A DNA stretch of 64,000 nt from Cohnella xylanilytica (GTDB taxonomy: Bacteria; Bacillota; Bacilli; Paenibacillales; Paenibacillaceae), in the NCBI RefSeq assembly GCF_014212175.1, contig NZ_JACJVR010000087.1, forward strand, positions 27,722-91,721, in the 5' to 3' direction. Every line of letters begins with the position of its first letter. Positions within the stretch are counted from its first letter, which is position 1. The notes under the pieces were generated by a model. It did not search any database and had not been told where the DNA came from. It saw only the letters and a program-made list of their open reading frames with translations. Below are positions 34,598 to 43,786 of this stretch, piece by piece. Position numbers and translations under genes: made by a program.

Positions 34598-35845
34598 ATG
34601 AGCATTCGCAAAAGCAACCGTAAACCGATAGAGTTCGCGATCGTCTCCTCCGTCGCTCTGGCCGCAATCATCGGCTGCTCCATGCTCCCCGTTGCCAAGG
34701 CCGAGGTGACGCCAAGCGCCAGGCCAAGCGCCGCGCTAAGCGTCCAAATCTCCAAGCCGTCCGGCATCCGGCTCGTTCTGAACGGCGGGGAGTACGAGCC
34801 CAAGTCCGCTCCCCTGCTTTTTAACAACGCCGTCTATCTGCCGTTGAGAGAGATGGGGGAGATGCTGGGCTCCGTCGTCTCGTGGACCGCTTCGACGAAG
34901 GTCGTGACGATGACGTATCCGAATCTCGTCGTCAAGCTCGATTACGGATCGAAGAAGGCGACGATCAACGGCAAGGATGTGCCGCTGACGATGCCTCTGC
35001 GCTCGGTAAAAGGACAGATCTACGTTCCGCTGCGATTCTTCTCGGAAGCGACGGGCGCGAAGGTGGAGTGGAAGGCCAACCGAACGATCCGCATCGAGAA
35101 GAAGGACGAGTACATCCGAGGCGGAGGGGTCAACGTGTCGGCGTGGCTGAACCGCCAGACGAAGGAGCTCTACCTCGCGCACCCGTACGAACGAGCTCCG
35201 GTTCCGGTCGGCAAGGTAGACGCCGAGCTGAACGATTGGATATCGGTGGGGGTGGACGTTCACGGATCGGGGATTCAAATGGTGACCGTTACGGACATTT
35301 ACGGAGAGCCGCACGTCCAGTACGCCGTGAACAGCCTGCTCGTCCGCGACGGCAAGATCGTCAGCCAGAAGAAGGCTTCCTACTTCCAGCGTTACGAACC
35401 GAACCTGACCTATTACCAGTACTACGCTCCAAGCGTCCCCGAATGGGTCCAGAACTACGTTCTCACGGACGGCCGAACGGTTACCGTGTTCGACGAGCAG
35501 GGCGCCGCGAAGCAGGAATACGACCTGCCTAAGCTAACCGGACAAGACGATACGTACGCGGTTCTGGGCGCCGGACAGAGCTTCCTGGTCGTCCGCCCCA
35601 GCAAGACCGGTCTCTTGACGCTGATCGACCTTCGGACCGGCCAATCGACCGTCTTGTGCGACAAGCTGCTGTCGGGGGACGATCTGGAGTACGCCAGGAA
35701 CAACGACGTTCCGTATCGCGGAGACAATCTCCGGTTCGCCGGGTATTCCGACGACGAAGGAGAGCTGTACTTTGATTACGACAGCCCGCTCGACAGCAAG
35801 AGCGATTCGGTTCGGCTGACCTACAGGCGGACGTCGGGGAACTAA
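34598..35845 (+). CDS. Secreted protein with copper-amine-oxidase-type stalk domains
   Basis: 415 residues. The N-terminal signal-like segment (IEFAIVSSVALAAIIGCS) is followed by a stalk domain pair similar to the copper amine oxidase N-terminal domain found in many Paenibacillus surface proteins (LNGGEYEPKSAPLLFNNAVYLPLREM, then SVKGQIYVPLRFFSEATGAKVEW). The remaining 260 residues show no recognised domain and look beta-rich. ATG 34598 is preferred over GTG 34589 because AGAGGTG lies 6 bases upstream. Its function is unknown, with a probable cell-envelope location. Confidence 0.78.
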   Translation: MSIRKSNRKPIEFAIVSSVALAAIIGCSMLPVAKAEVTPSARPSAALSVQISKPSGIRLVLNGGEYEPKSAPLLFNNAVYLPLREMGEMLGSVVSWTASTKVVTMTYPNLVVKLDYGSKKATINGKDVPLTMPLRSVKGQIYVPLRFFSEATGAKVEWKANRTIRIEKKDEYIRGGGVNVSAWLNRQTKELYLAHPYERAPVPVGKVDAELNDWISVGVDVHGSGIQMVTVTDIYGEPHVQYAVNSLLVRDGKIVSQKKASYFQRYEPNLTYYQYYAPSVPEWVQNYVLTDGRTVTVFDEQGAAKQEYDLPKLTGQDDTYAVLGAGQSFLVVRPSKTGLLTLIDLRTGQSTVLCDKLLSGDDLEYARNNDVPYRGDNLRFAGYSDDEGELYFDYDSPLDSKSDSVRLTYRRTSGN

Positions 35846-35880
35846 GCCGGCGCGCGTCCTAGTACCTATCCTATTCCCCC

Positions 35881-35922
35881 AAAAAAAGGCGAACCCGCGC
35901 TCCTTCGAGCGCAGGTTCGCCT
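35881..35922 (-). terminator. Terminator of the leftward secreted-protein gene
   Basis: A near-perfect 17-bp stem (AAGGCGAACC-CGCGCTC against GAGCGC-A-GGTTCGCCTT). On the minus strand it is followed by a seven-T run (A-run 35881-35887). On the plus strand there is no T-run, so its orientation fits the gene at 35951-37363. Confidence 0.85.
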
Positions 35923-35950
35923 TGCTTGCGTCGCGGGGCCTATCCGCCTC

Positions 35951-37363
35951 TTACAGGGATTCTCCGTTCAGGTAGTTGTAGAACGGAACGTCCGCCCAGA
36001 AGTCGTAATGCTCGACGACGACGGAAGGATCGACCTTCTTGAAGCCGTCGATGACGGCCTGGGACTGCTCCTTCAAGGAGAAGGACTGGGCGTAATAGCG
36101 GCCGGCTTCGATCTTGTTGTTCGTGATGAGCTTGTATTCCGGAAGCTCGGTCAGCGAGTAGTACAGCGGCTGCCACCAGGAGCCCGCGATGAGGCCGGCC
36201 TGGTGTTCCTTGTTCTTCTTCGCGTAGGCGAGCACGATGTCGTTGAAGCGATCCTTGTCGGCGGCGTTCGCGAATTCGAAGGCGATGTCGTACTCCTTCG
36301 CGTATTCGATGTAGTTGCCGTTCGCGATCTGCTTCACTTCGTATTGCTCCGACACGCCGGGGTCGCCCCACTCCTTCAGGTAGACGAAGGCGGACGTCTT
36401 CGGCTCGAACTGCACCTTGGCGTCGATGCCTTCGCTGCGCAGCAGGCCGATCAGCTGCAGGGTGTGCGTCAGGTCGGAATGGCCGTAGACGAGGGACAGC
36501 GACTCGACGAAGTTCGGGTCGTAGCGGGAGTCCTTCAGGTTGTAGCCCGTAACGAGGTTCTGCTCGAGAGCGGCGTCGACGACCTTCTGCAGCTCCTCCG
36601 ACTTGATGATGACGTTGCTGTTGTAAGCGTCGGTCAGCTTCGTATAGATGTCCGAATCGCTGACGTAGCCGATGTAATGCTTGAATTGACCCTTGAAAAC
36701 AAGCGTCTTGCCGATCAGAACGTTCGCGAGATCGACGGAGGCCTTGGCGCCCGGCTTCAGCTCCTCATAATAGGCGGCGGGCACGAGACCCGTGTCGACC
36801 GCGGCCGCCAGCTCCTGCGTCGCCTTCAGGCCGAGAGAAGCCGCCGCCTTCCGCAGCGGAAGCTTGGCGAGAGCTTGGGCCGCTTTGGCTTCGGGGTATG
36901 TATAGGCCAGCTCTTCGAGGTCCGCCGCCTTAAGGGCGATCTGGATGGCGTTCGCGGCGCCGAGGCGCTCCGAGGCGTTCACGGTGTCGGACGTCAGGAC
37001 GCCTTGCTGGTACAGCGCTTTGGCGGCGCTATAGTACGGGCTGGACGAAGGCAGGTCCTTGAATTCGACCGCGTCGGCGGTCGGCTCGAGCCGGAGCGAC
37101 TTCGCCAGGGCGACGAGGAAGTCCCCCTTGGTCGCGTTCGCGGCGAGCGAGAGGCCGAATTTGTCCTGCAGGAAGGCGGCGTATTCCGAAGCCGAGATCT
37201 CCCTCGAAGCGGCAGGCACGGCGGACGAGACGGGAATGGCGACGGGGACGGCGACGGCCGGGGCTTCGGCCGCGTGGACGGCGGCGCGTCCCGGGACGAA
37301 CAACGCGGCGGACAGGGCGGCGGCGAGCAGCAGCTTGCTTAGGCGCGGGGCATGGGATGTCAT
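35951..37363 (-). CDS. Secreted SLH-like protein of unknown function
   Basis: 470 residues. A signal peptide of about 32 residues ends near VHAAEA. An S-layer-homology-like region follows (about 55-150: SASEYAAFLQDKFGLS, SYYSAAKALYQQGVLTSDT-like turns, ANAIQIALKAADL), suggesting attachment to the cell wall. The C-terminal half (about 220-470) has no family I recognise. It starts with AAGGAGG upstream and has a good promoter (37418-37446). It stands between two other secreted or sensing genes without operon partners. Function not assigned. Confidence 0.7.
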   Translation of the reverse strand: MTSHAPRLSKLLLAAALSAALFVPGRAAVHAAEAPAVAVPVAIPVSSAVPAASREISASEYAAFLQDKFGLSLAANATKGDFLVALAKSLRLEPTADAVEFKDLPSSSPYYSAAKALYQQGVLTSDTVNASERLGAANAIQIALKAADLEELAYTYPEAKAAQALAKLPLRKAAASLGLKATQELAAAVDTGLVPAAYYEELKPGAKASVDLANVLIGKTLVFKGQFKHYIGYVSDSDIYTKLTDAYNSNVIIKSEELQKVVDAALEQNLVTGYNLKDSRYDPNFVESLSLVYGHSDLTHTLQLIGLLRSEGIDAKVQFEPKTSAFVYLKEWGDPGVSEQYEVKQIANGNYIEYAKEYDIAFEFANAADKDRFNDIVLAYAKKNKEHQAGLIAGSWWQPLYYSLTELPEYKLITNNKIEAGRYYAQSFSLKEQSQAVIDGFKKVDPSVVVEHYDFWADVPFYNYLNGESL

Positions 37364-37417
37364 AAATAGAGCCTCCTTGGAATTATAGGAAATAAATCAG
37401 AGTGGATAAGTAGGAGA

Positions 37418-37446
37418 ATAGTAGCACCGCCCGCGCGAACTGTCAA
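37418..37446 (-). promoter_or_regulatory. Promoter of the secreted SLH-like protein
   Basis: Minus-strand TTGACA (37441-37446) and TACTAT (37418-37423) separated by 17 bp, a near-consensus sigma-A promoter, about 55 bases upstream of the start codon. Confidence 0.75.
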
Positions 37447-37516
37447 TACGCAAAGAAGGGAACCCGCTTTGCGGCGTCGCCGGCCTACCCTCCCGCCGGC
37501 TTCCGGAAATCGACAT

Positions 37517-37545
37517 TTGTCAAAAAGAAACGGGTTGGCTATTCT
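37517..37545 (+). promoter_or_regulatory. Promoter of the second kinase/regulator pair
   Basis: TTGTCA (37517-37522) and TATTCT (37540-37545) with 17-bp spacing, 35 bases upstream of ATG 37581. A sigma-A-like promoter divergent from the SLH-like gene. Confidence 0.7.
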
Positions 37546-37580
37546 TGACTGTAATCGCATTCTTGCGTGGGAGGCCTCTT

Positions 37581-39314
37581 ATGAATCTCATCCGTTATCC
37601 GTGGAAGAAGACCGCCCTGAATCGGCTTATCCTGTCGTTCATCTGCATTCTGCTGCCGATTTACGTGCTCAGCATGATTATTTACAACTGGGGAATCCGC
37701 ACGCTGCAGGAGGAGATCTCCAAGTCGATGGCTTCGCAGGTGTCGCAGTACGCCTCCGACCTGGAGAAGGAATTCAGCCGCATCCAGGCGCTCCAGTACG
37801 ATTGCTTGACGGACGACAATTTGAATGCGCTTGCCGCGATTCCGGGGTCCATGAACGACATCGAGAAGGTCCAGCGGATCCTGAACCTTCAGACGCGGCT
37901 GAACGCGATCAAGAACAGCAGCGTCTACATCCAGGAAGTGCACGCCTATATCCCGTCGGTTCAGAAGGACATCTCGGCGACGTCGGTCTCGACGCTGGAC
38001 AAGGAAGAGTTCGACCGGTTCCTCGCGGTGCCGATCTCGTCGGACGCGCAGGTGTTCAAAGTGAACGGCTCCTTGAACATGGTGGCCGCCTATCCGTATC
38101 TGCTGCCTTCGAGCAAGCGGGAGCCGATCGTCATTCTGGCGATCGAGCTGTCCGCGGGCAAGCTGAGGAACGCTCTGGACGGCATGCGGAACTCCCCGGA
38201 GGAAGGCCTTCTGTTCGATACGACGCCCATTACGATCTCGACGAATCCCGACGCCGCCTTCAACGAGGCGATCGCCGCGCGCATCCATCACGATCCGGCG
38301 GCTTCGAACGCCCGAAGCGTCAAGCTGGACGGCCACCGGTATTTGACCGTGCATACGGCTTCCCCTTTTTTCGACGGGACCTTGATCAAGTACGTGCCCG
38401 AGAAGGCCGTCTTCCAACCGCTCCAGAAGTTCCGAAGCTGGTTCGTCCTGCTGGCCGCGGTCTCGCTCGCGATCATTCTGTTCTATTCGCTCTACGTTTA
38501 CAAGTACATTCACAAGCCGCTCGACCGGCTCGTCAAGGCGTTCCGCAAGGTGGAGTTCGGCGACGTCGAAGTGCAGATCGCCCACAGCAACCAGGACGAA
38601 TTCCAGTATATCTATCGGCGGTTCAACGCCATGCTCGGCAACCTGAAGTCGCTGATCGACCAGGTGTACAAGCAGCAGATTCTGATGCAGAAGGCGGAGC
38701 TGAAGCAGCTGCAGTCCCAGATCAATCCGCACTTCCTGTACAACAGCTTCTTCATTCTCAACACGATGGCCCGCCTTGGGGACTACGAGCAGCTCGAGAG
38801 ATTCACCAACCAGCTCGGCGAATACTTCCAGTTCGTCACGCGGAGCAGCGCCGACGAGGTGCCGCTCGCGAAGGAAGCGAGCCACGCGAAGGTGTACGCC
38901 GAGATTCAGGGGATGCGCTTCTACAACCGGGTGGACGTCGACTTCGAGGAGCTGCCCGCCGGGTGGGGACACGTGATGGTTCCGCGTCTGATTCTTCAGC
39001 CGCTCATTGAGAACGCTTTCGAGCATGGGCTCGAGAGGAAGGCCGCGAACGGCCTGCTCGGCATTCGCTTCGAGAAGAAGGACGACCTGCTCCTCATTCG
39101 CGTGGAGGACAACGGAGACGAGATCGACGACGGCACAATCGAGACATTGAACCGGCTGCTGGACAGCGAGGAGCCGACGGAGACGACGGGCCTTCTGAAC
39201 ATTCACCAGAGAATCCGGCTGAAGTTCGGGCCGCCGAGCGGGCTTCGCTTCGAGCGCAACGAGCGGGGCGGGTTAACCGTGACCGTCACGATCCATTGGG
39301 ACGAGAGAGGATGA
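37581..39314 (+). CDS. YesM-type sensor histidine kinase
   Basis: 577 residues from ATG 37581 with GGGAGG 6 bases upstream. TM1 is at about 12-35 (LILSFICILLPIYVLSMIIY). An extracellular sensor of about 250 residues and TM2 at about 285-308 follow, then HAMP, then a His_kinase domain with phospho-acceptor H384 in NPHFLYNSF. The ATPase domain has LILQPLIENAFEHGLE. It is a typical partner of YesN regulators in Paenibacillaceae sugar loci and probably senses an extracellular xylan- or arabinan-derived ligand, judging from the GH43 downstream. It is followed within 6 bases by the regulator gene. Confidence 0.93.
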   Translation: MNLIRYPWKKTALNRLILSFICILLPIYVLSMIIYNWGIRTLQEEISKSMASQVSQYASDLEKEFSRIQALQYDCLTDDNLNALAAIPGSMNDIEKVQRILNLQTRLNAIKNSSVYIQEVHAYIPSVQKDISATSVSTLDKEEFDRFLAVPISSDAQVFKVNGSLNMVAAYPYLLPSSKREPIVILAIELSAGKLRNALDGMRNSPEEGLLFDTTPITISTNPDAAFNEAIAARIHHDPAASNARSVKLDGHRYLTVHTASPFFDGTLIKYVPEKAVFQPLQKFRSWFVLLAAVSLAIILFYSLYVYKYIHKPLDRLVKAFRKVEFGDVEVQIAHSNQDEFQYIYRRFNAMLGNLKSLIDQVYKQQILMQKAELKQLQSQINPHFLYNSFFILNTMARLGDYEQLERFTNQLGEYFQFVTRSSADEVPLAKEASHAKVYAEIQGMRFYNRVDVDFEELPAGWGHVMVPRLILQPLIENAFEHGLERKAANGLLGIRFEKKDDLLLIRVEDNGDEIDDGTIETLNRLLDSEEPTETTGLLNIHQRIRLKFGPPSGLRFERNERGGLTVTVTIHWDERG

Positions 39315-39319
39315 GGAGC

Positions 39320-40996
39320 ATGCTGAGATTGTTAGTGGTGGACGACGAAGCGATTATCGCCGACGGCATGTGCGAGGTGCTGCAGCAGGATTCGGAGCTG
39401 GACCTGGATATTTACAAGGCGTATTCCGGCGACGCGGCGGTCCGGCTGTTCGACCGGACGCGGTTCGACATCGTGCTGACGGATATCCGCATGCCCGGCA
39501 TGGACGGCCTGCAGCTACTGGAGAAGATCCGGGAGCGGTGGCCCAAGTGCAGGGTCATCTTCCTGACCGGCCATCCCGAATTCAATTACGTCTATTCCGC
39601 CATTCAATACGACGGGGTCAGCTACCTGCTGAAGACGGAGGGGTACGACAAAGTGCTCCGCACGGTCAAGCAGACGGTGGAGGAGATCGAGACCGAATGG
39701 CGCGAGGAGACGCTTCTGCAGGAAGCCCGCGAGCAGACGAAGGTGGCCATGGAGCTGCTGCGCAAGGAGTTCGTGGGCGGCATTCTGAACGAGCAGATCT
39801 CCGTGCGGGAGATCGACGGCCGGCAGCTCGAGGAGCTCGGCATTCCGCTGCGGGTCGAGCGGCCGGTGCTGATCCTGCTCGGAAGAGTCGACCAGGCGGC
39901 GGAACCGGCGACCTACGCGGAGAAGACGCTGCGGCTCTACCGCATCCGGCTCGTCGCCGAGTCCTATCTGGCCTCGCACGCGTCGCACGTCGCCTTCGCG
40001 AACGACAGCCGGGACCTCGTCTGGCTGATCCAGCCGCCGCGGGACCGGGCGTCCGAAGGCCCGGAGGAGGAGCGGAACGGCTGGGAGAAGCTGCTGACGT
40101 ACTTGAGGGGCACCCTGGAGCTGGTTCAGGCCGCCTGCCGCGAATCGTTCGGCGCGGAGCTGTCGTTCGTGCTCGACGACAGCCCGGTCGATTGGACGGG
40201 CGCCGCGGAGCGCTACGCCGAGCTGAACATGCTGATGAACTACCGGATCGGGCAGGCTTCGGGCATGCTGCTGCTGGACCGGCAGGCGCTCGGGCGGGAG
40301 CTTCGCGAGGAGGGCGACAAGCGGGAGCCGCGGATCCGGGCGTCCAAGCTCGAATTGCTGGCGGAGCATCTGGAGCACGGCCGCCAGGCGGAGTTCTTCC
40401 GCGCGCTGGAGGAGGCCGCCGGCGGCCTGCGGGAGCTGGATACGATGCACCACGCTCCCGCGCAGGAATGGTACTATTCGGTCGCCCTCGTCTATCTGTC
40501 CTACATGAACCGCTGGCGCCTGGTGGAACGGACCGCCGCAGCCGTGGGCCTGCACAAGCTGATGCAGCCGGGAGAGCACGAATCGTGGCCGGAGGCGATC
40601 GCCTACCTGAAGCGGGTCGGCGAATCGTTGTTCCGCCTCCAGAACCAGGAGGAAGAGAGAAGGGCGCATTCGGTCGTCGCCACGATCCAGCAGCATATCC
40701 AGGACCACCTGCACGACCCGGACGAGATCTCGCTCGTTCGGCTGGCGGAGCTGGCTTACTTCAACCCTTCGTACCTGTCCCGGCTGTTCAAGCAGGTGAC
40801 GGGGGAGAACCTGTCCGAGTTCGTCGCCTCGGCGCGCATGGCCAAGGCCAAGCGGCTGCTGGGCAATCCCGATCTGAAAATCCAGGAGGTGGCCGAGCGC
40901 GTCGGGTACGGCACGGCGACCAACTTCACGCGCTCCTTCCGCCGGGCGACGACGATGACGCCGCAGGAGTACCGGGCGTCGCTGCTCAATAAGTAA
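39320..40996 (+). CDS. YesN-type response regulator (receiver + AraC domain)
   Basis: 558 residues from ATG 39320 (ribosome site GAGAGAGG 9 bases upstream; an in-frame ATG at 39311 overlaps the kinase stop and is the alternative). The receiver has D55 in VLTDIRMPGMDG and a receiver-type LLKTE instead of LLKP at the conserved lysine. A long central helical region follows. The C-terminal AraC-type double helix-turn-helix (about 460-558) contains YLSRLFKQVTGENLSEFVASARM and VAERVGYGTATNFTRSFRR. Likely activates the transporter and glycosidase genes that follow. Confidence 0.92.
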   Translation: MLRLLVVDDEAIIADGMCEVLQQDSELDLDIYKAYSGDAAVRLFDRTRFDIVLTDIRMPGMDGLQLLEKIRERWPKCRVIFLTGHPEFNYVYSAIQYDGVSYLLKTEGYDKVLRTVKQTVEEIETEWREETLLQEAREQTKVAMELLRKEFVGGILNEQISVREIDGRQLEELGIPLRVERPVLILLGRVDQAAEPATYAEKTLRLYRIRLVAESYLASHASHVAFANDSRDLVWLIQPPRDRASEGPEEERNGWEKLLTYLRGTLELVQAACRESFGAELSFVLDDSPVDWTGAAERYAELNMLMNYRIGQASGMLLLDRQALGRELREEGDKREPRIRASKLELLAEHLEHGRQAEFFRALEEAAGGLRELDTMHHAPAQEWYYSVALVYLSYMNRWRLVERTAAAVGLHKLMQPGEHESWPEAIAYLKRVGESLFRLQNQEEERRAHSVVATIQQHIQDHLHDPDEISLVRLAELAYFNPSYLSRLFKQVTGENLSEFVASARMAKAKRLLGNPDLKIQEVAERVGYGTATNFTRSFRRATTMTPQEYRASLLNK

Positions 40997-41039
40997 ACCG
41001 CGGATCGGAATGTCAAGTGATGAATATTGTTCGCCCCCT

Positions 41040-41053
41040 TGTAAGCGTTTAAC
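41040..41053 (+). promoter_or_regulatory. Putative cre (CcpA) site upstream of the second binding protein
   Basis: TGTAAGCGTTTAAC matches the cre core TGTAANCGNTTACA at 12 of 14 positions, keeping the central CG. It overlaps the -10 region of a weak promoter (TTGTTC at 41027, TAACAT at 41050). Carbon catabolite repression of this operon is expected on that basis. Confidence 0.45.
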
Positions 41054-41103
41054 ATTAAAAGTGCAAAAGGGCCCTCATGACAATGAAGACAAGGGGAGGA
41101 ACT

Positions 41104-42783
41104 ATGGGAATCAAACGCAAATCGAAAGCGGCGGCGGCGCTCGGAATGGCCGGCCTGCTCGTTCTCGCGGCATGCGGATCCAATAACGACAACCAAGAGA
41201 ACGGGAACGCATCGCCTTCGGCCGGCTCGTCGCCGTCCGCGTCCGCTTCGCAGCCGCCGGCCGATCCGGCCGCCAAATACGACCCGCCCATCGACGTTAC
41301 CGCATGGCGCTATACGGAGTCGAGCTATAAATACGAGAACGGCGATACGATCGAGAACAACGTGTATACCAAAGCCTACGCGAGCGATCTGGGCATCAAC
41401 CTGAAGTATCAATGGACGGTTCCGGTCGAGCAGTTCGAGCAGAAGCTGAACGTCTCGATCGCGGCCGGCGACTTGCCGGACATCATGTGGCTGACGAACA
41501 AGCAGCTGACGGATCTGGCCGACAACGACCTGCTGTATGATCTGACCGACCTGTACGAGCAATACGCGACGCCGCTCACCAAGAGCATTCTGCAGCAGGA
41601 CCAGAAGGCGTTCGACACCGCCAAGATCGACGGCAGGCTGATGGCGATTCCGAAGACGGCATCCGCCGTAGACGGGCTTCCGGTGCTGCACGTCCGGACG
41701 GATTGGCTCGAGAAGCTGGGGCTTCCGGAGCCGAAGACGATGCAGGACGTCCTGAACATCGCGGAGGCGTTCGTCACGAAGGATCCGGACGGCAACAACA
41801 AGGCCGACACGATCGGCCTGGGATTGACGAAGTCGTTCCTGACGGACAATCACTTCGGCACGTCGGGCTTCTTCTCCGGCTTCCACGCCTACCCGCAGAA
41901 GTGGGTGAAGGACGAATCGGGCGGCCTGGTCTACGGCAGCATTCAGCCGGGCGTCAAAGCCGGTCTGCAGATGCTTCAGGACATGTACAAGAAGGGCCTG
42001 CTGGATAAGGAGTTCGGCGTCAAGGACCGCGCCAAGGTCACCGAATCGGTGGCCAGCGGCAAGCTCGGCATGTTCTACGGCGGCATGTCCGCTCCGGGCT
42101 CCGTCATCCAGGACAACGTGACGAACGATCCGAACGCGGAATGGAAGTCGTTCCAGATCGTGTCCGCCGACGAAGTGAAGGCGACGCCGATCGGCAAGGT
42201 GCCGGTGCAGCTGTACTACGCGGTCAGCAAGAAGAGCAAGCATCCGGAAGCGATCATGAAGCTGCTTAACTTCAGCATGGAAGGCTTCGCTCCGGACGCC
42301 CCGGCGAATTCGCCGTTCGGCATCAGCCCGACCGGAGTGCCCGTCTACCTGTACAACCTGATCGGGCCGGAGCCGGCGATGAAGAACCTGAACGCGCACC
42401 ACAACATCGTGCAAGCGTTGAGCTCGAACGATCCTTCCAAGCTGTCGTCGGAAGAGAAGGGCTACTACGACCGGATCGTCAAATTCAACGGCGGCGACCG
42501 CAAAGAATGGGGACAGGCGCGCATCTTCGGCACGCCGAGCACCTTCGACGTCATCGACCAGTACGTCAAAGACGACAATTACATCCTCGACGCCTTCTAC
42601 GGCGGATCGACGCCGACGATGGTCGAGAAGCTCGCTTCCCTCCAGAAGATGGAGGAAGAAGTGTTCACCAAGATCATCATGGGTCAATCCCTCGATACCT
42701 TCGATAAGTTCGTCGCGGACTGGAAGAAGCTCGGCGGCGACGACATCACCCAGGAAGTCAACGAATGGGCCAAGAAGCAGTAA
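41104..42783 (+). CDS. Sugar-binding lipoprotein of ABC transporter (LplA-like)
   Basis: 559 residues. The signal peptide with lipobox LAAC is followed by an Asn/Ser/Pro-rich linker. The body starts with the binding-protein pattern FEQKLNVSIAAGDLPDIMWLTNK and includes NDPNAEWKSFQIV. It is longer than family-1 MalE-type proteins, as is usual for LplA/YtcQ relatives that accept larger oligosaccharides. ATG 41104 is preferred to ATG 41077 because AGGGGAGGA lies directly upstream and gives a proper signal peptide. Followed by an intercistronic hairpin and two permease genes. Confidence 0.92.
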   Translation: MGIKRKSKAAAALGMAGLLVLAACGSNNDNQENGNASPSAGSSPSASASQPPADPAAKYDPPIDVTAWRYTESSYKYENGDTIENNVYTKAYASDLGINLKYQWTVPVEQFEQKLNVSIAAGDLPDIMWLTNKQLTDLADNDLLYDLTDLYEQYATPLTKSILQQDQKAFDTAKIDGRLMAIPKTASAVDGLPVLHVRTDWLEKLGLPEPKTMQDVLNIAEAFVTKDPDGNNKADTIGLGLTKSFLTDNHFGTSGFFSGFHAYPQKWVKDESGGLVYGSIQPGVKAGLQMLQDMYKKGLLDKEFGVKDRAKVTESVASGKLGMFYGGMSAPGSVIQDNVTNDPNAEWKSFQIVSADEVKATPIGKVPVQLYYAVSKKSKHPEAIMKLLNFSMEGFAPDAPANSPFGISPTGVPVYLYNLIGPEPAMKNLNAHHNIVQALSSNDPSKLSSEEKGYYDRIVKFNGGDRKEWGQARIFGTPSTFDVIDQYVKDDNYILDAFYGGSTPTMVEKLASLQKMEEEVFTKIIMGQSLDTFDKFVADWKKLGGDDITQEVNEWAKKQ

Positions 42784-42810
42784 CAAGCGAAGGCACGCGG
42801 CTTTAACGGA

Positions 42811-42843
42811 GATGGGGAAAGCGGGCAACCGGCTTTCCCCATC
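42811..42843 (+). terminator. Intercistronic hairpin after the second binding protein
   Basis: A perfect 12-bp stem GATGGGGAAAGC / GCTTTCCCCATC with a 9-nt loop and a poor T-tract. Same position as the hairpin in the first transporter operon, so probably partial termination or mRNA protection favouring the binding protein. Confidence 0.7.
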
Positions 42844-42876
42844 GTTATTCAAGGAGCCATTCACGGAGGTGCGATC

Positions 42877-43770
42877 ATGCGCAAGAAATGGCAGGAGATT
42901 CCCCTGCACGTCATGCTGTTGCCGGGCGTACTGCTCACCCTTATCTTCAGCTACATCCCGATCGCCGGCATCGCGATCGCGTTCCAGAAGTTCCAGCCGG
43001 CCAAGGGGATCTTCCACTCCAAGTGGGTCGGGTGGGACAACTTCCAATATATGCTGGACATGCCGAACTTCGCGAGCGTGTTATGGAACACGGTATTTAT
43101 CGCCGTGATGAAGATCGTCGCCGGCCTGGTCATCCCGATCGTCGTCGCGCTGCTGCTTAACGAAGTGGCCGGCGCTTGGTTCAAGCGGACGGTCCAGACG
43201 ATCATTTATTTTCCCCACTTCCTGTCCTGGGTCATTCTGGGCGGCATCATGATCGACGTGCTGTCCCCGGCGAACGGCATCGTCAACCAGTTCCTCGGCC
43301 TGTTCGGCATCGAGCCGATCTTCTTCCTGGGCAACGAGAACTGGTTCCCGTTCACGCTGGTCGCCACGGACACCTGGAAGCACTTCGGGTACAGCACCAT
43401 CATCTATCTGGCCGCGCTCACGGGCATCGACCAGCATCTGTACGAAGCCGCCACCGTCGACGGAGCGGGCCGCTGGAAGCAGACGCTGTACGTGACGCTG
43501 CCCGGGCTGCTGCCCATCATCACGCTGATGACGGTGCTGAGCCTCGGGAACGTCCTGAACGCCGGCTTCGAGCAGGTGTTCAATCTGTACAGCCCGATGG
43601 TCTACAGCACGGGCGATATTATCGATACGCTCGTCTACCGGATCGGCATGGTCGAATCGCAATACGGGGTCGCCACCGCGGTCGGACTGTTCAAGTCGGT
43701 CATCTCGTTCGGCCTGATCGTCCTGTCGAACCGGCTGGCCAGCCGTTATGCCGGCTACAGGGTCTTTTAG
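42877..43770 (+). CDS. ABC sugar transporter permease, LplB type
   Basis: 297 residues, six predicted membrane segments, starting with HVMLLPGVLLTLIFSYIPIAG. The EAA-like loop LYEAATVDGAGRWKQTLYVTLPGLLP is the ATPase docking site. GGAGGTG is 6 bases before ATG 42877. Works with the next gene as the membrane channel of the importer; no ATPase is encoded in the locus. Confidence 0.93.
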   Translation: MRKKWQEIPLHVMLLPGVLLTLIFSYIPIAGIAIAFQKFQPAKGIFHSKWVGWDNFQYMLDMPNFASVLWNTVFIAVMKIVAGLVIPIVVALLLNEVAGAWFKRTVQTIIYFPHFLSWVILGGIMIDVLSPANGIVNQFLGLFGIEPIFFLGNENWFPFTLVATDTWKHFGYSTIIYLAALTGIDQHLYEAATVDGAGRWKQTLYVTLPGLLPIITLMTVLSLGNVLNAGFEQVFNLYSPMVYSTGDIIDTLVYRIGMVESQYGVATAVGLFKSVISFGLIVLSNRLASRYAGYRVF

Positions 43771-43786
43771 AGGAAGGAGGAAAACC

